A DNA stretch of 64,000 nt, taken from an uncultured Holophaga sp. (lineage in GTDB: Bacteria > Acidobacteriota > Holophagae > Holophagales > Holophagaceae). The position numbers were made by a program, and so were the translations under genes. Location: NCBI RefSeq assembly GCF_963677305.1, contig NZ_OY781925.1, positions 805,501-869,500 of the forward strand, written 5' to 3'. Positions 1 to 8,642 of this stretch are shown piece after piece (the first letter of the stretch is position 1; each line of letters begins with the position of its first letter). The notes under the pieces were generated by a model, which worked only from the letters and a program-made list of their open reading frames with translations, made no database searches and was not told the origin of the DNA.

Positions 1-1197
1 GGGGGTGGGGAGCTGGACGACGCCGAGTGGGCTGCGGTGCAGGGGCTCATGGCCCGCTCCCGCAGGCCCTGGAGTTACCTCGACCTGCTCCTGAGGGATG
101 CGGAGCACACCGCCGCCCCGCGCAAGAGGCTCGTGGACCGGGCGGGGCGCCTTCTCGCCGAGGCCAAGGAAGGCCGCATCGGCCGCCCCGTGCCCATCGA
201 CAGCGGGAGGCTCCTCACCCAGGTGCTCTCCCGTCTGCGGAGCCGGGAGGGGGGCAAGACGGATCTGGGGGCGGCCTTCACGGCCTATGAGCGCTACGGC
301 AGCCGCTATGGGGTGGAGGGGGATCCTGAGTTGATGAAGCTCCTCTTCCGCTTCTGGAGTGAGAGCGAGGGGCGGGAGCGGCGTCAGGCCTTCGACTGGC
401 TCTGTGGGCGTATCGCGGAGGCCCCCCCCAGCCGGGACCTGGCAGAGCTGGTGGTGCAGTTCCACGAGGGACTCCTGAAGGGCGTGGCTCCGGGGCATTC
501 GCGGGAGGTGCGGGAGGTTCCGCGCAGCCCTGAGCTGGATAGGCTCGCCACCCTCTGCGGCCGGAAGATCGTCGCCGTCCTGCCCCAGGTCATCAACCGG
601 GAGAGCCGCATTGAGCTGATGCGCTTCTGCCTCGCCCATGGCCTCCAGGGCGGGGAAGTCCCCAGCCGGGATGCGCTCCTGGCCCAGCTGGACCGTCCGG
701 AGCCGCTGTATGAGCGTCAGGAGGCCCTCCGCATGCTGGCGGCCCTGGGGCCCGGTGCGGAGGTGGCGGAGGGGCGGGTCCTCAAGTTGCTGCGCCGGGC
801 CGAGATCCTCAGTGGTTGGGGCGGGCAGGCCCGGTACTTCCAGAAGGACCTCCTGGACTTCGCCGGGGTGATCCGCACCCGGAACCCGGAGCTCATCGGC
901 ATCCTCGTCCAGCACCTGGGGAGCCTGGAGTCCCTCTACTACGAGGCCGCCATCGGGGCCCTGGCCCGCATCGGCGCCCCGGCCATCCCTCAGCTCAAGA
1001 GCGCCTACGATCAGATGGAGCAGCACCCCAAGCAGCTCATCGCGCGGACTCTGGGCACCATGGGGGCTCCGGCGCGGGGGCAGCTGCCCTGGCTCCGCGC
1101 CCAGATCCCGGCGGCCCCCAACCGCTATGTCCGCAATGCCCTCGAGGATGCCATCGAGGCGCTTGAGAAGGGGCGTGCGCCTCAGCCCATCATGTAG
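1..1197 (+). CDS. HEAT-repeat-like hypothetical protein, 5' truncated by the window edge
   Basis: The reading frame is open from the first base of the window, so the true start lies upstream and at least 398 residues are visible. The protein is Leu/Ala/Arg rich and predicted all-helical. Its C-terminal third has alternating amphipathic helices with HEAT-like spacing, for example a segment around ALARIGAPAIPQL and GTMGAPARGQLPWL, ending in EDAIEALEKG. There is no signal peptide or catalytic motif in the visible part. HEAT arrays usually serve as protein-binding scaffolds; no specific function can be assigned. Its stop codon lies 16 bp inside the 3' end of the convergent pruA. Internal ATG/GTG codons near base 37 have no convincing ribosome binding site, supporting truncation. 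Confidence 0.65.
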   Translation, partial: GGGELDDAEWAAVQGLMARSRRPWSYLDLLLRDAEHTAAPRKRLVDRAGRLLAEAKEGRIGRPVPIDSGRLLTQVLSRLRSREGGKTDLGAAFTAYERYGSRYGVEGDPELMKLLFRFWSESEGRERRQAFDWLCGRIAEAPPSRDLAELVVQFHEGLLKGVAPGHSREVREVPRSPELDRLATLCGRKIVAVLPQVINRESRIELMRFCLAHGLQGGEVPSRDALLAQLDRPEPLYERQEALRMLAALGPGAEVAEGRVLKLLRRAEILSGWGGQARYFQKDLLDFAGVIRTRNPELIGILVQHLGSLESLYYEAAIGALARIGAPAIPQLKSAYDQMEQHPKQLIARTLGTMGAPARGQLPWLRAQIPAAPNRYVRNALEDAIEALEKGRAPQPIM

Positions 1198-2810
1198 GGA
1201 TAGCGGTGGTCCGTCGGAGAGATCAGGGTCTCCTTGAGGGTCCGGGGGCTGATCCAGCGGAGCAGGTTGAGGGCCGAGCCCGCCTTGTCGTTGGTGCCGC
1301 TCCGCCGGGCACCGCCGAAGGGCTGCTGGCCCACCACTGCCCCTGTCGGCTTGTCATTGATGTAGAAATTCCCGGCGGCCTGCCTGAGGGTTCTCTGGGC
1401 CTCCTCGATGGCCCTTTGTTCCCGGGCGAAGACCGCTCCGGTGAGGGCATAGGGGCTGGTGCGGTCCACCAGGGCCAGCGTCTCGCTCCAGTCCCCGTCC
1501 GGGTAGATGAAGAGGGTGAGGATGGGCCCGAAGAGCTCCGTCGTCATGGTAGGGCTCAAGGGGTCCTCGGCCAGGAGCAGGGTGGGATGGACGAACCAGC
1601 CCCGGCTGCCATCGCAATGGCCCCCTGCCAGGAGTTTCGTGCCGGGAGCGCACCGCGCCGCCTCGATGGCGCTCTGGTGGGTGTGGAAGGCGGTCTGGTC
1701 GATGACTGCCCCCAGGAAGTGGCTGAAGTCCCGGATGTCCCCTGGGCGGAGGGCCTCCACCAGGGGGATGAGGCGGTCCCGCAGGCCTGGCCAGAGGGAG
1801 GCCGGGATATAGGCCCGGCTGGCCGCGGAGCACTTCTGGCCCTGGTACTCAAAGGCCCCCCGGACCAGGGCCGTGGCCAGGGCGTCCGGATCGGCGCTGG
1901 CATGGGCGAGGATGAAGTCCTTGCCGCCGGTCTCGCCCACCAGTCTTGGATAGCCCCGATAGCGGTCCAGGTTATCGGCCACCCGGCGCCAGAGGGACTG
2001 GAAGACTCCGGTGGAGCCGGTGAAGTGGATGCCCGCCAGGTGGGGGGAGGCCAGGATCGGGGTGCTGATCTCCTCGGCCGGCCCGGCCACCAGGTTGATC
2101 ACGCCATCCGGCAGCCCGGCGGCCCGCAGGAGGTCCATGATGGCGTGGGCGCTCAGGAGGGCTGCGCGGGCGGGCTTCCAGACCACGGTATTGCCGCAGA
2201 GGGCCGGGGCCGTGGGGAGGTTGCCGGCGATGGAGGTGAAGTTGAAGGGGCTCACGGCGTAGACGAAGCCCTCCAGGGGCCGGTGGTCCAGGCGATTCCA
2301 GGTGCCGGGGGCGCTTTCCGGCTGCTGCTCGAGGATCTGGCGGTAGAAGTGGACGTTGAATCGCAGGAAGTCGATGAACTCACAGGCGCTGTCGATCTCC
2401 GCCTGGTGGCAGGTCTTGCTCTGGCCCAGCATGGTGGCCGCGTTGAGGGTGTCCCGCCAGGGGCCCGCCAGGAGCTCGGCCGCTCTCAGGAAGACGGCGG
2501 CGCGACCCTCCCAGGGGAGCTCCGCCCACCCCGCCTGGGCCCCCACCGCCGCATCCACCGCCAGGCTGGCCTCGGTTGCGTTCCCCAGGTGGGCCTGGGC
2601 CAGGATGTGGTGGTGGTCATGGGGCATGACGACGGGGGCGAGCCTGCCGGTGCGGAGCTCCTGTCCTCCGATGAAGAGGGGCAGCTCCGGGACCCGGGAG
2701 GCCATCTCCGAGAGGTGGTGCTGGAGGGCTGAACGCTCCTGGGAGCCGGGAGCGTAGGCGCGGACCGGTTCATTCTGCGGAAGGGGAGCTCGGCTCAGAC
2801 CTTCGGCCAT
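1182..2810 (-). CDS. pruA: 1-pyrroline-5-carboxylate dehydrogenase (ALDH superfamily)
   Basis: Oxidises glutamate semialdehyde / 1-pyrroline-5-carboxylate to glutamate with NAD+, the second step of proline catabolism, in the cytosol. The 542-residue length matches stand-alone P5C dehydrogenases rather than bifunctional PutA. Visible ALDH signatures are the Rossmann segment with VVWKPAR, the general-base region VGETGGKDFI and the catalytic cysteine in YQGQKCSAASR; near the C terminus PFGGARRSGTNDKAG closes the active site. The ATG has an AGGAGGT ribosome binding site 5 nt upstream. No proline dehydrogenase gene is adjacent, so the first step is encoded elsewhere. The gene ends tail-to-tail with a 16-bp overlap on the HEAT-like gene. 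Very secure at family level, good at substrate level. Confidence 0.93.
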   Translation of the reverse strand: MAEGLSRAPLPQNEPVRAYAPGSQERSALQHHLSEMASRVPELPLFIGGQELRTGRLAPVVMPHDHHHILAQAHLGNATEASLAVDAAVGAQAGWAELPWEGRAAVFLRAAELLAGPWRDTLNAATMLGQSKTCHQAEIDSACEFIDFLRFNVHFYRQILEQQPESAPGTWNRLDHRPLEGFVYAVSPFNFTSIAGNLPTAPALCGNTVVWKPARAALLSAHAIMDLLRAAGLPDGVINLVAGPAEEISTPILASPHLAGIHFTGSTGVFQSLWRRVADNLDRYRGYPRLVGETGGKDFILAHASADPDALATALVRGAFEYQGQKCSAASRAYIPASLWPGLRDRLIPLVEALRPGDIRDFSHFLGAVIDQTAFHTHQSAIEAARCAPGTKLLAGGHCDGSRGWFVHPTLLLAEDPLSPTMTTELFGPILTLFIYPDGDWSETLALVDRTSPYALTGAVFAREQRAIEEAQRTLRQAAGNFYINDKPTGAVVGQQPFGGARRSGTNDKAGSALNLLRWISPRTLKETLISPTDHRYPYMMG

Positions 2811-2868
2811 GGGGCACCTCCTGGAACGGATGTCTCATCGGCATGTCGGCGCCTTCGGTGAAACCTGC

Positions 2869-4653
2869 TCAGCTCCTCCGCCCGAAGCTCCGCTCCAGCT
2901 CTGTCCGGGTGAGTTTCTTGAGGATGGGGCGTCCGTGGGGGCAGGTCTGGGGCACCTGGCAGGCCATGAGATCTCGCACCAATTGCAGCGCCAGGGGGGC
3001 GTCCAGGTTGAGGTGCTTCTTGATGGCGGCTCGGCAGGCCAGTTCGGCGTTGAGTTCCTTCCGGAAGGCGTCCAGGTCGAGGCGGGAACCGCGCTCCAGT
3101 CGCTCCTGGAGGGCCTCCACCAGGGCCAGGGGGTCGCGGTCCGCCAGGAAGTCGGGCAGCCCACGGACCACCAGGGTGTCCTCCCCCAGGGCATCACACT
3201 CCAGACCGATGAGGTTCATCTCCTCCAGGAAGGGACGCAGGGATGTGAGGGTGGCGGGCCCGAGATGCAGAGCACGGGCCGGCATGAGGGGTTGGACCGC
3301 TGGCGCATGGCGCCGGGTGAAGAGCCGCTCATAGAGGACGCGCTCGTGGGCGGCGTGCTGGTCCAGGATCCAGAGCTCGGGCTCTGGGCCGGTGCGGCTC
3401 TCGACCAGGAGATAGGTATGATCGAAGGCGCCCAGGAAGCGCAATTCTGGTGTGACCGTGGAGGGCTCTGCGCTGGGTGCCGGGACTTCGGGGGCCGGGC
3501 GGTAGGGCTGGTCGAGGCGAGCCTGGAAGACCTCCTCCAGGACCCGGACGGCGGGCTCGACGCTGTCCTTCCATAGGTGGGGGTGGGCCGCCGCCTGGGT
3601 ACGGACCGGGGCCTCGAACTCGGGCTCCAGCGGTCTGGGGGGCAGGTCCAGCACGGAGGCGGCATCCCCCCGGAGCTGGGACCAGGCCTCCCGGAGCACC
3701 CGGCTGACCCAGGGGAAGATCCGCTGGGGGTCCCGGAAGCGCACCTCCGCCTTGGTGGGGTGGACATTCACATCCACCGCTTCCGGGGGCAGATCCAGGA
3801 AGACCACGGCAGCGGGATAGGATCCCTTGGCGAAGAATCCCTCCCAACCGGCCGCCAGGGCCGAGAGGAGCAGGCGGTCCCGGACGGCGCGACCGTTCAC
3901 GAAGAGGTAGAGGTGGTTGCGGTCCCGGAAGCTCAGCTCCAGGGGGCTCAGGTAGCCCCGGAGCGTCCAGGGGGGATCTCCCTCGCGGAAGGGAACCAGG
4001 CTGCCCAGCCGTTCGCCCAGGAGGGGGGCCAGCCGACCTGCCGCATCCGGGAGGGGGGGCAGGATCAGGTCGCTGCCTTTGTCGCAGCGGATGGTCCAGT
4101 GGACCTCGGGGGTCGCCAGAGCCATCCGGGTCACGGTGTTCCAGAGGTGGGCGTGTTCCGTCTCCGGGGACTTGAGGAAGCGCCTGCGGGCCGGGAGCTG
4201 GGCAAAGAGGTCTCGGATGGTGACGGTGGTCCCTCTTGAGCGGGGTGCTGGCAGGACCTCCCGGATCACGCCGAATTCGCAGCGCAGCCGCCAGCCCTGG
4301 CCCTGGGCTTCGGCGCTGTGGAGCTCGAAGCGGGTTACGGAGGCGATGGAGGGCAGAGCCTCGCCGCGGAATCCGAAGGTCTCCAGATGTCCCAGGTCGT
4401 CGGCGCTGCGGACCTTGCTGGTGGCGTGGCGCTCCAGGGCCAGGTAGAGGTCGTCCCGCTCCATGCCGCAGCCATCGTCGGCCACTTCAAGGAGACGGCG
4501 TCCGCCCTCCTCCCAGCGAACCTCAAGTCGGGTGGCGCCTGCGTCCAGGGCGTTCTCCAGGAGTTCCTTGAGGACCGAGGAGGGGCGTTCCACCACCTCC
4601 CCGGCGGCGATCTGGTTGGCCACCTGGTCCGAGAGGATCCGGATCCGGCTCAT
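2869..4653 (-). CDS. mutL: DNA mismatch repair protein MutL
   Basis: Links MutS mismatch recognition to strand incision and excision. The N-terminal GHKL ATPase shows ELLENALDAGAT, DDGCGM, FGFRGEALPSIASV and the GT-V motif. The C-terminal dimerisation domain has the metal-dependent endonuclease motif DQHA-X2-E-X4-E (DQHAAHERVLYE), plus ACRAAIKKH and CPHGRP, so this is an endonuclease-type MutL, as in bacteria without MutH. The 594-residue length is normal. The ATG overlaps the stop of the upstream AraC-family gene by 4 bp (ATGA), implying translational coupling; a GGAAG within that gene's end can act as ribosome binding site. MutS is not in the window. Between mutL and pruA is a 58-bp gap with no terminator seen. 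Confidence 0.96.
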   Translation of the reverse strand: MSRIRILSDQVANQIAAGEVVERPSSVLKELLENALDAGATRLEVRWEEGGRRLLEVADDGCGMERDDLYLALERHATSKVRSADDLGHLETFGFRGEALPSIASVTRFELHSAEAQGQGWRLRCEFGVIREVLPAPRSRGTTVTIRDLFAQLPARRRFLKSPETEHAHLWNTVTRMALATPEVHWTIRCDKGSDLILPPLPDAAGRLAPLLGERLGSLVPFREGDPPWTLRGYLSPLELSFRDRNHLYLFVNGRAVRDRLLLSALAAGWEGFFAKGSYPAAVVFLDLPPEAVDVNVHPTKAEVRFRDPQRIFPWVSRVLREAWSQLRGDAASVLDLPPRPLEPEFEAPVRTQAAAHPHLWKDSVEPAVRVLEEVFQARLDQPYRPAPEVPAPSAEPSTVTPELRFLGAFDHTYLLVESRTGPEPELWILDQHAAHERVLYERLFTRRHAPAVQPLMPARALHLGPATLTSLRPFLEEMNLIGLECDALGEDTLVVRGLPDFLADRDPLALVEALQERLERGSRLDLDAFRKELNAELACRAAIKKHLNLDAPLALQLVRDLMACQVPQTCPHGRPILKKLTRTELERSFGRRS

Positions 4654-5510
4654 GACTTCCGGTTGAACTGGCGCTCGTAGGCTTCCTGGGCGTACTGGCT
4701 GGGGGGCACGCCGAAGCGGGTCTTGAAGGCCCGGGTGAAGGCGCTGGCATCATAGAAGCCCAGGGCGGTGGCCACATCGGAGGGACGCTCTCCATCGGAG
4801 AGCATCTGGACGGCCCGCTGGAGGCGCCGCTCTATGAGGTACTGATGGGGCGTGGAGCTGGTGGCCTCGCGGAAGAGCCGGATGAAGTGGTCCGGGGTGC
4901 AGCGGGCCAGCTTGGCCAGATCGGGCACGCTGTTCTTGGCGCCGAGGTGGGCCTCCATGTGGTCCAGGACCAGCTGGAGCACCGAGCGGTTCAGGCGGTA
5001 GGGGAAGCGGCCCACCTCTTCCTTCTCGCTCAGACGGGCCAGTTCCGCTCCGAAGAGGATCAGGAAGAGCTCCCGGGTCATGAGCTGGAGCCCGTCGGGA
5101 TGGATCATCTCCTGCGTGAAGATGGTGAAGAGCTGCTTGAGGCTCTGGCTCCGCAGGGCGGTGAAGCTCTGCTCCTGCCAGCGCCGGGGCGGGTGCTGGA
5201 AGATGGTGAGCAGGGGTTCGGGGAAGGGGCCTTCCAGCTCCAGGGCCGTGAACCCGAAGGGGGTGTCGGCCTGGTGGCGCTTCAGGGTGTGCCCGAAGCC
5301 CGGAAGGAGCAGGGCGAGGCTGCCCCGGGGCACCACGCCTTCCTCGTGGTCCTCACCCGTGAAGACCCGGATGGGGGCCGTGGGGAGCATGAGGGTCCAG
5401 GCGCTCTTGCCGGAGAGGGCGCGGGAGGGGATGGGATCCTTCTTGAGGATGGTGAGCCTCAGGGATCCGCTGGTGAAGACCTGGAGATTCTTGGTTTCTG
5501 CGTCGCTCAT
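4650..5510 (-). CDS. AraC-family transcriptional regulator
   Basis: The C-terminal ~100 residues carry two helix-turn-helix motifs typical of AraC/XylS regulators: LAKLARCTPDHFIRLFREATSSTPHQYL followed by ALGFYDASAFTRAFKTRFGVPPSQY. The N-terminal ~170 residues look like a beta-rich cupin-type sensing domain, giving 286 residues in total, usual for the family. The inducer cannot be read from sequence. It overlaps the start of mutL by 4 bp, so the two genes are probably co-transcribed, an unusual pairing. The ATG is preceded by a pyrimidine-rich stretch without a clear Shine-Dalgarno site, so its start is less certain than most here. The 130-bp upstream gap to rsmI is notably A/T-rich and likely holds the promoter. 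Confidence 0.9.
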   Translation of the reverse strand: MSDAETKNLQVFTSGSLRLTILKKDPIPSRALSGKSAWTLMLPTAPIRVFTGEDHEEGVVPRGSLALLLPGFGHTLKRHQADTPFGFTALELEGPFPEPLLTIFQHPPRRWQEQSFTALRSQSLKQLFTIFTQEMIHPDGLQLMTRELFLILFGAELARLSEKEEVGRFPYRLNRSVLQLVLDHMEAHLGAKNSVPDLAKLARCTPDHFIRLFREATSSTPHQYLIERRLQRAVQMLSDGERPSDVATALGFYDASAFTRAFKTRFGVPPSQYAQEAYERQFNRKS

Positions 5511-5640
5511 AGGAGAAAAAAAAGGTAGGTGTCAGATTACAAGGAAGGATGGCACCGATTCGTCCCCTTGTCATGCTTTTTTCTACAAGCTGGTCCCAGA
5601 AATATCTTTGATGAACCATGGCCCGGAATGTCTTCACTTG

Positions 5641-6492
5641 CTAACGGTTGGAGGCCATGCGGTAGAGGTCGGAGGGGCTCATGCCCAGATGCCGCGCCAA
5701 GGGCTTGACCGCCTCCCGTAGGGTCATGCCTCCATCCTTGGCGGCATCAAGGAAGTGGCAGGCCCAGGCGGGAAGTTCCTCGCCCTCGAGCTTTTGATGC
5801 TCCTCTCCCAGGGTCCGTTTGGCATCGGCCCCGGCGATGACCAGGACCATCTCGCCCCGGCCCTCGGAGCCCAGCTGCTCCCGGACTTGGCTGGGCGTGC
5901 CCCGGTACCAGGACTCGTGGAGCTTGGTCAGCTCGCGGCCCAGGGCGATCTCCCGGCCGGGGAGGAGCTCTTCCAATTCGGAAAGGGTCTCCCGGATCCG
6001 GTGGGGGGTTTCGAAGACCACGGTGGTCTCCTCCCGGCCTGCGAGACGTTTGAGGAAGTTCCGCCTGGGTTCGCTCCGGGAGGGCAGGTAGCCCAGGAAG
6101 GAAAAGGCGTGGGTGGGGAGCCCCGAGGCTACCACCGCCAGGGTGACGGCCGATGGGCCGGGCAGGACCGTGACCTCCACCCCGGCCTCCCGGGCCAGGC
6201 GAGCCACCTCGAAGCCCGGGTCGTTCACCCCGGGCATGCCGGCGTCCGAGCAGTAGGCCACGGTCTGCCCGGAGCGGAGGGCGGCGGAGACCCGGTCGAA
6301 GGCCAGCTGGCCGGCGTGGTCATCGAAGCGCTGGAGGGGCTTCTCGATCTCCAGGTGCTTGAGGAGACCCCCGGTGCGGCGGGTGTCCTCGCAGGCCACC
6401 AGGTCGCAGTCCCGGAGGACCTCCATGCTGCGGAGGGTCAGGTCCCCGAGGTTGCCCAGGGGGGTGGGGACGAGGATGAGGTGGCCGGACAT
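5641..6492 (-). CDS. rsmI: 16S rRNA (cytidine1402-2'-O)-methyltransferase RsmI
   Basis: SAM-dependent 2'-O-methylation of C1402 in the decoding centre of 16S rRNA. The tetrapyrrole-methylase fold is evident: VPTPLGNLGDLTLRS at the N terminus, YCSDAGMPGVNDPG and VLPGPSAVTLAVVASGLP, with the RsmI-specific FSFLGYLPSR segment. I place the start at the ATG at 6492, because an AAGGAG sits 6 nt upstream and the family starts just before VPTPLGN; a longer frame reaches 6534 but lacks a ribosome binding site. The 283-residue length is typical, including a C-terminal helical region. It lies 46 bp downstream of the MscS-type channel gene on the same strand and is likely co-transcribed. Confidence 0.93.
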   Translation of the reverse strand: MSGHLILVPTPLGNLGDLTLRSMEVLRDCDLVACEDTRRTGGLLKHLEIEKPLQRFDDHAGQLAFDRVSAALRSGQTVAYCSDAGMPGVNDPGFEVARLAREAGVEVTVLPGPSAVTLAVVASGLPTHAFSFLGYLPSRSEPRRNFLKRLAGREETTVVFETPHRIRETLSELEELLPGREIALGRELTKLHESWYRGTPSQVREQLGSEGRGEMVLVIAGADAKRTLGEEHQKLEGEELPAWACHFLDAAKDGGMTLREAVKPLARHLGMSPSDLYRMASNR

Positions 6493-6538
6493 GGTGCGCT
6501 CCTTGGTCTCCATTGTGGCAGGAGGGCGAGCCACGTCC

Positions 6539-7582
6539 TCAAGGGGCGGGATTCTGGGTCACGAAGAGGGTCTGGGTCGGGTAGGCGAACTCGATCCCCT
6601 CCTGCTCGAAAGCCTTGAAGATCTCCAGGTTGATGGTCTGCTGGGTGTTCATGTAGAGCTGGTAGTCCGCTTCGGTCATGAAGTAGACCACCTCGTAGAG
6701 CAGGGCGGAGTCCCCGAAGCCCTTGAGGTGGGCCCGGTCAAAGCGGGTGCAGGGCTGGGCCTCAATGATCTCCCGGAGCATCCGGGTGATGGGCTCCAGC
6801 TTGGCGTGCGGGGTCTGGTAGGTCACGCCGAGGGTGAAGAGGATCCTCCGCTCGGTCATGCGCTTGAAATTGTGGATGCGACTCTTGAGCAGGTCGCTGT
6901 TGCTGATGACGATCTGCTCGCCGGTCAGGCTGCTGATGCGGGTGGTCTTCAGTCCCACGTGCTCGACGGTGCCCTTCTCCTCTCCGACGACGATGAAGTC
7001 TCCGATTTCGAAGGGCTTGTCCAGGACGATGCTCAGGGAGGCGAAGAGGTCTCCCAGGACGTTCTGCACCGCCAGGGCTACGGCGATGCCGCCCACGCCC
7101 AGCCCCGCCACCAGGCTGGTGATGTTGACGCCCAGGTTGTCCAGGCAGAGGAGCAGGAAGACGGACCAGACGACGATGCGGGCGGTGAAGGCGAGGGCCT
7201 TCATGGAAGCCTTGTTGGCGGCACTGCGCTCGGTGCCGTCCCCGGCCGGTCGCGTGAAGAGGAAGGTGATGGCGGCGCTGGCCCACAGGGCGCCCTGCAG
7301 CAGGAGCAGGACGATGTAGACCCTCTGAACGATGCTGTCTGCCTTGGGGCTCAGGGGCAGCCATCGGCTGCCCACATAGAGTCCGGTCGCCAGAAGGGCA
7401 AAGCCCCGGGTCTTCTCGAGGACGGCCACCAGGAGGTCGTCCAGCTGGTTCTCGGTTCGCTCGGCCAGGACCGAGAGCCGGCTGACCAGGATCTTCCGGG
7501 CCAGCCAGAGGATGAACCAAAGGATGAGGGCGACGGCGACCGGGGCAAGGTAGGTCTTGGTGAAGGTCAGGAAGGTCGGCAT
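6539..7582 (-). CDS. MscS-family small-conductance mechanosensitive ion channel
   Basis: Inner-membrane channel that opens under membrane tension to release solutes on osmotic downshock. The 347 residues contain hydrophobic segments at about 10-30, 55-75, 85-110 and 125-150, then the pore-lining TM3-like helix rich in Gly/Ala (VAGLGVGGIAVALAVQNVLGDL). The beta domain follows (KPFEIGDFIVVGEEKGTVEHVGLKTTRI), then the C-terminal mixed domain ending near FAYPTQTLFV. These are standard MscS features; with four or so TM helices it is larger than E. coli MscS (3 TM). The specific paralogue (MscS, YnaI-like or other) cannot be decided. It precedes rsmI by 46 bp. Confidence 0.9.
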   Translation of the reverse strand: MPTFLTFTKTYLAPVAVALILWFILWLARKILVSRLSVLAERTENQLDDLLVAVLEKTRGFALLATGLYVGSRWLPLSPKADSIVQRVYIVLLLLQGALWASAAITFLFTRPAGDGTERSAANKASMKALAFTARIVVWSVFLLLCLDNLGVNITSLVAGLGVGGIAVALAVQNVLGDLFASLSIVLDKPFEIGDFIVVGEEKGTVEHVGLKTTRISSLTGEQIVISNSDLLKSRIHNFKRMTERRILFTLGVTYQTPHAKLEPITRMLREIIEAQPCTRFDRAHLKGFGDSALLYEVVYFMTEADYQLYMNTQQTINLEIFKAFEQEGIEFAYPTQTLFVTQNPAP

Positions 7583-7670
7583 CAGGTCATCCTGCGGTCA
7601 TGGGGGGAATCCGGTGCTGCCGGAGGCGCGCCACCCGGACTGCATGGCTCGATGATAGCCGGGACTTCGG

Positions 7671-8435
7671 TCAGGACAGACTGGAGTAGGTCAGGGTCTG
7701 GCTGCGGAGCGCTTGGAGAATGCCCGCCGGACCGGGATCCCTGGGGAAGAAGGTGTGCCGGATCCGCTTCCTCCGCGAGTTGGTCTTCAGGGGGGCATCG
7801 GGCATGAGGATGGCCACATCGGCATCGGCCATCAGTTCGAGGTCGTTCTCGGTGTCTCCGCAGGCCACCAGGGGGCCCGAAAGGCCGCAGGCCCTCCGGA
7901 GCCAGAGGGCGGCAGAACCCTTGTTGATGCCTCTGGGCAGAATATCCACTCCAGCGTGGGTGCCCAATACATCGACCTGGACTCCAAGCCCCTGCAGACG
8001 GTCCTGCAATTCGGCGCACAAGCTCCTGAACCGGTATCCGGGGAGGATGTCGAAGGCGAGGTGGAAGGGGGAGTCTCCGCCGGGCCTGGGCTGGAGACCC
8101 TCGGGCCTCCACAGCTCCGACTCGAAATGGAGGAAGCTTCCGTCCCAGGTCCCGGCCACATGGGCTGCGTAGTCGGCATCCTGGGTCCAGCCTCCATCTG
8201 CCCTGCGGTGGTGGATGGCCGTACCCATGTCGGTGATCAGGTGATCCGGCCAGAACTGGACATGAGCCTCCAGCAGGCTGAGGCTGGAAGCCAGACTCCG
8301 CCCTGTGGCGAAGGTCAGGACCAGACGCTCCCGTTCCTTGAGATGGGACTCCAGGGCCCTGAGGTGCGCCTGTGGGGAACAGGGGCGGATCCAGGTGCCG
8401 TCCAGGTCGGAGACCAGATGCAGAACCTCATTCAT
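7671..8435 (-). CDS. HAD-superfamily hydrolase, sugar-phosphatase-like (subclass IIB)
   Basis: The N terminus has the HAD motif I DLDGT (VSDLDGTWIRP), motif II near TFATGR, a basic motif III in the INKGSAALWLRR region and motif IV ACGDTENDLELM. The ~120-residue insert between motifs II and III is a type IIB cap, and overall it resembles sucrose-6-phosphate or mannosyl-3-phosphoglycerate phosphatases. It probably dephosphorylates a phosphosugar in the cytosol; the substrate is unknown and no partner synthase is adjacent. The ATG has a GGAGGT 4 nt upstream. It is transcribed divergently from the EAL-domain gene, with a 207-bp intergenic region in which no strong promoter or palindrome was recognised. 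Confidence 0.82.
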   Translation of the reverse strand: MNEVLHLVSDLDGTWIRPCSPQAHLRALESHLKERERLVLTFATGRSLASSLSLLEAHVQFWPDHLITDMGTAIHHRRADGGWTQDADYAAHVAGTWDGSFLHFESELWRPEGLQPRPGGDSPFHLAFDILPGYRFRSLCAELQDRLQGLGVQVDVLGTHAGVDILPRGINKGSAALWLRRACGLSGPLVACGDTENDLELMADADVAILMPDAPLKTNSRRKRIRHTFFPRDPGPAGILQALRSQTLTYSSLS

Positions 8436-8642
8436 GGGAACCTCCGTCAGCAGGGAACTGCATGGCGGAAGGCGGCCCGACCTTCACGAGATTCCTGCAC
8501 CGCCGAACGGCGCACCCTTGCCTTCCCTGTGCGGCTTCCGGCTGGGAGGTTCCGGGGTTCACAGGCTCCAGAGGATTTCGTCCCGCCCCCTTGCCTGCCT
8601 GGGATAAAATGGGAACCATCGCACACCAGCCAAGGAGCGTCG

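Noticed and set aside
1206..2732. 508-codon open frame antisense to pruA
   Set aside because: It is the complementary frame of a high-GC gene, with no family match in its translation and no ribosome binding site; pruA explains the coding bias.
5511..5640. Small ORF antisense or inside the A/T-rich gap between rsmI and the AraC gene
   Set aside because: The short frame there runs into the shadow frame of the AraC gene and has no family match; the A/T richness fits a promoter region.
7713..8642. Long in-frame N-terminal extension of the EAL gene
   Set aside because: It is antisense to the HAD gene and adds no domain; the GTG at 8643 has a clear AAGGAG.
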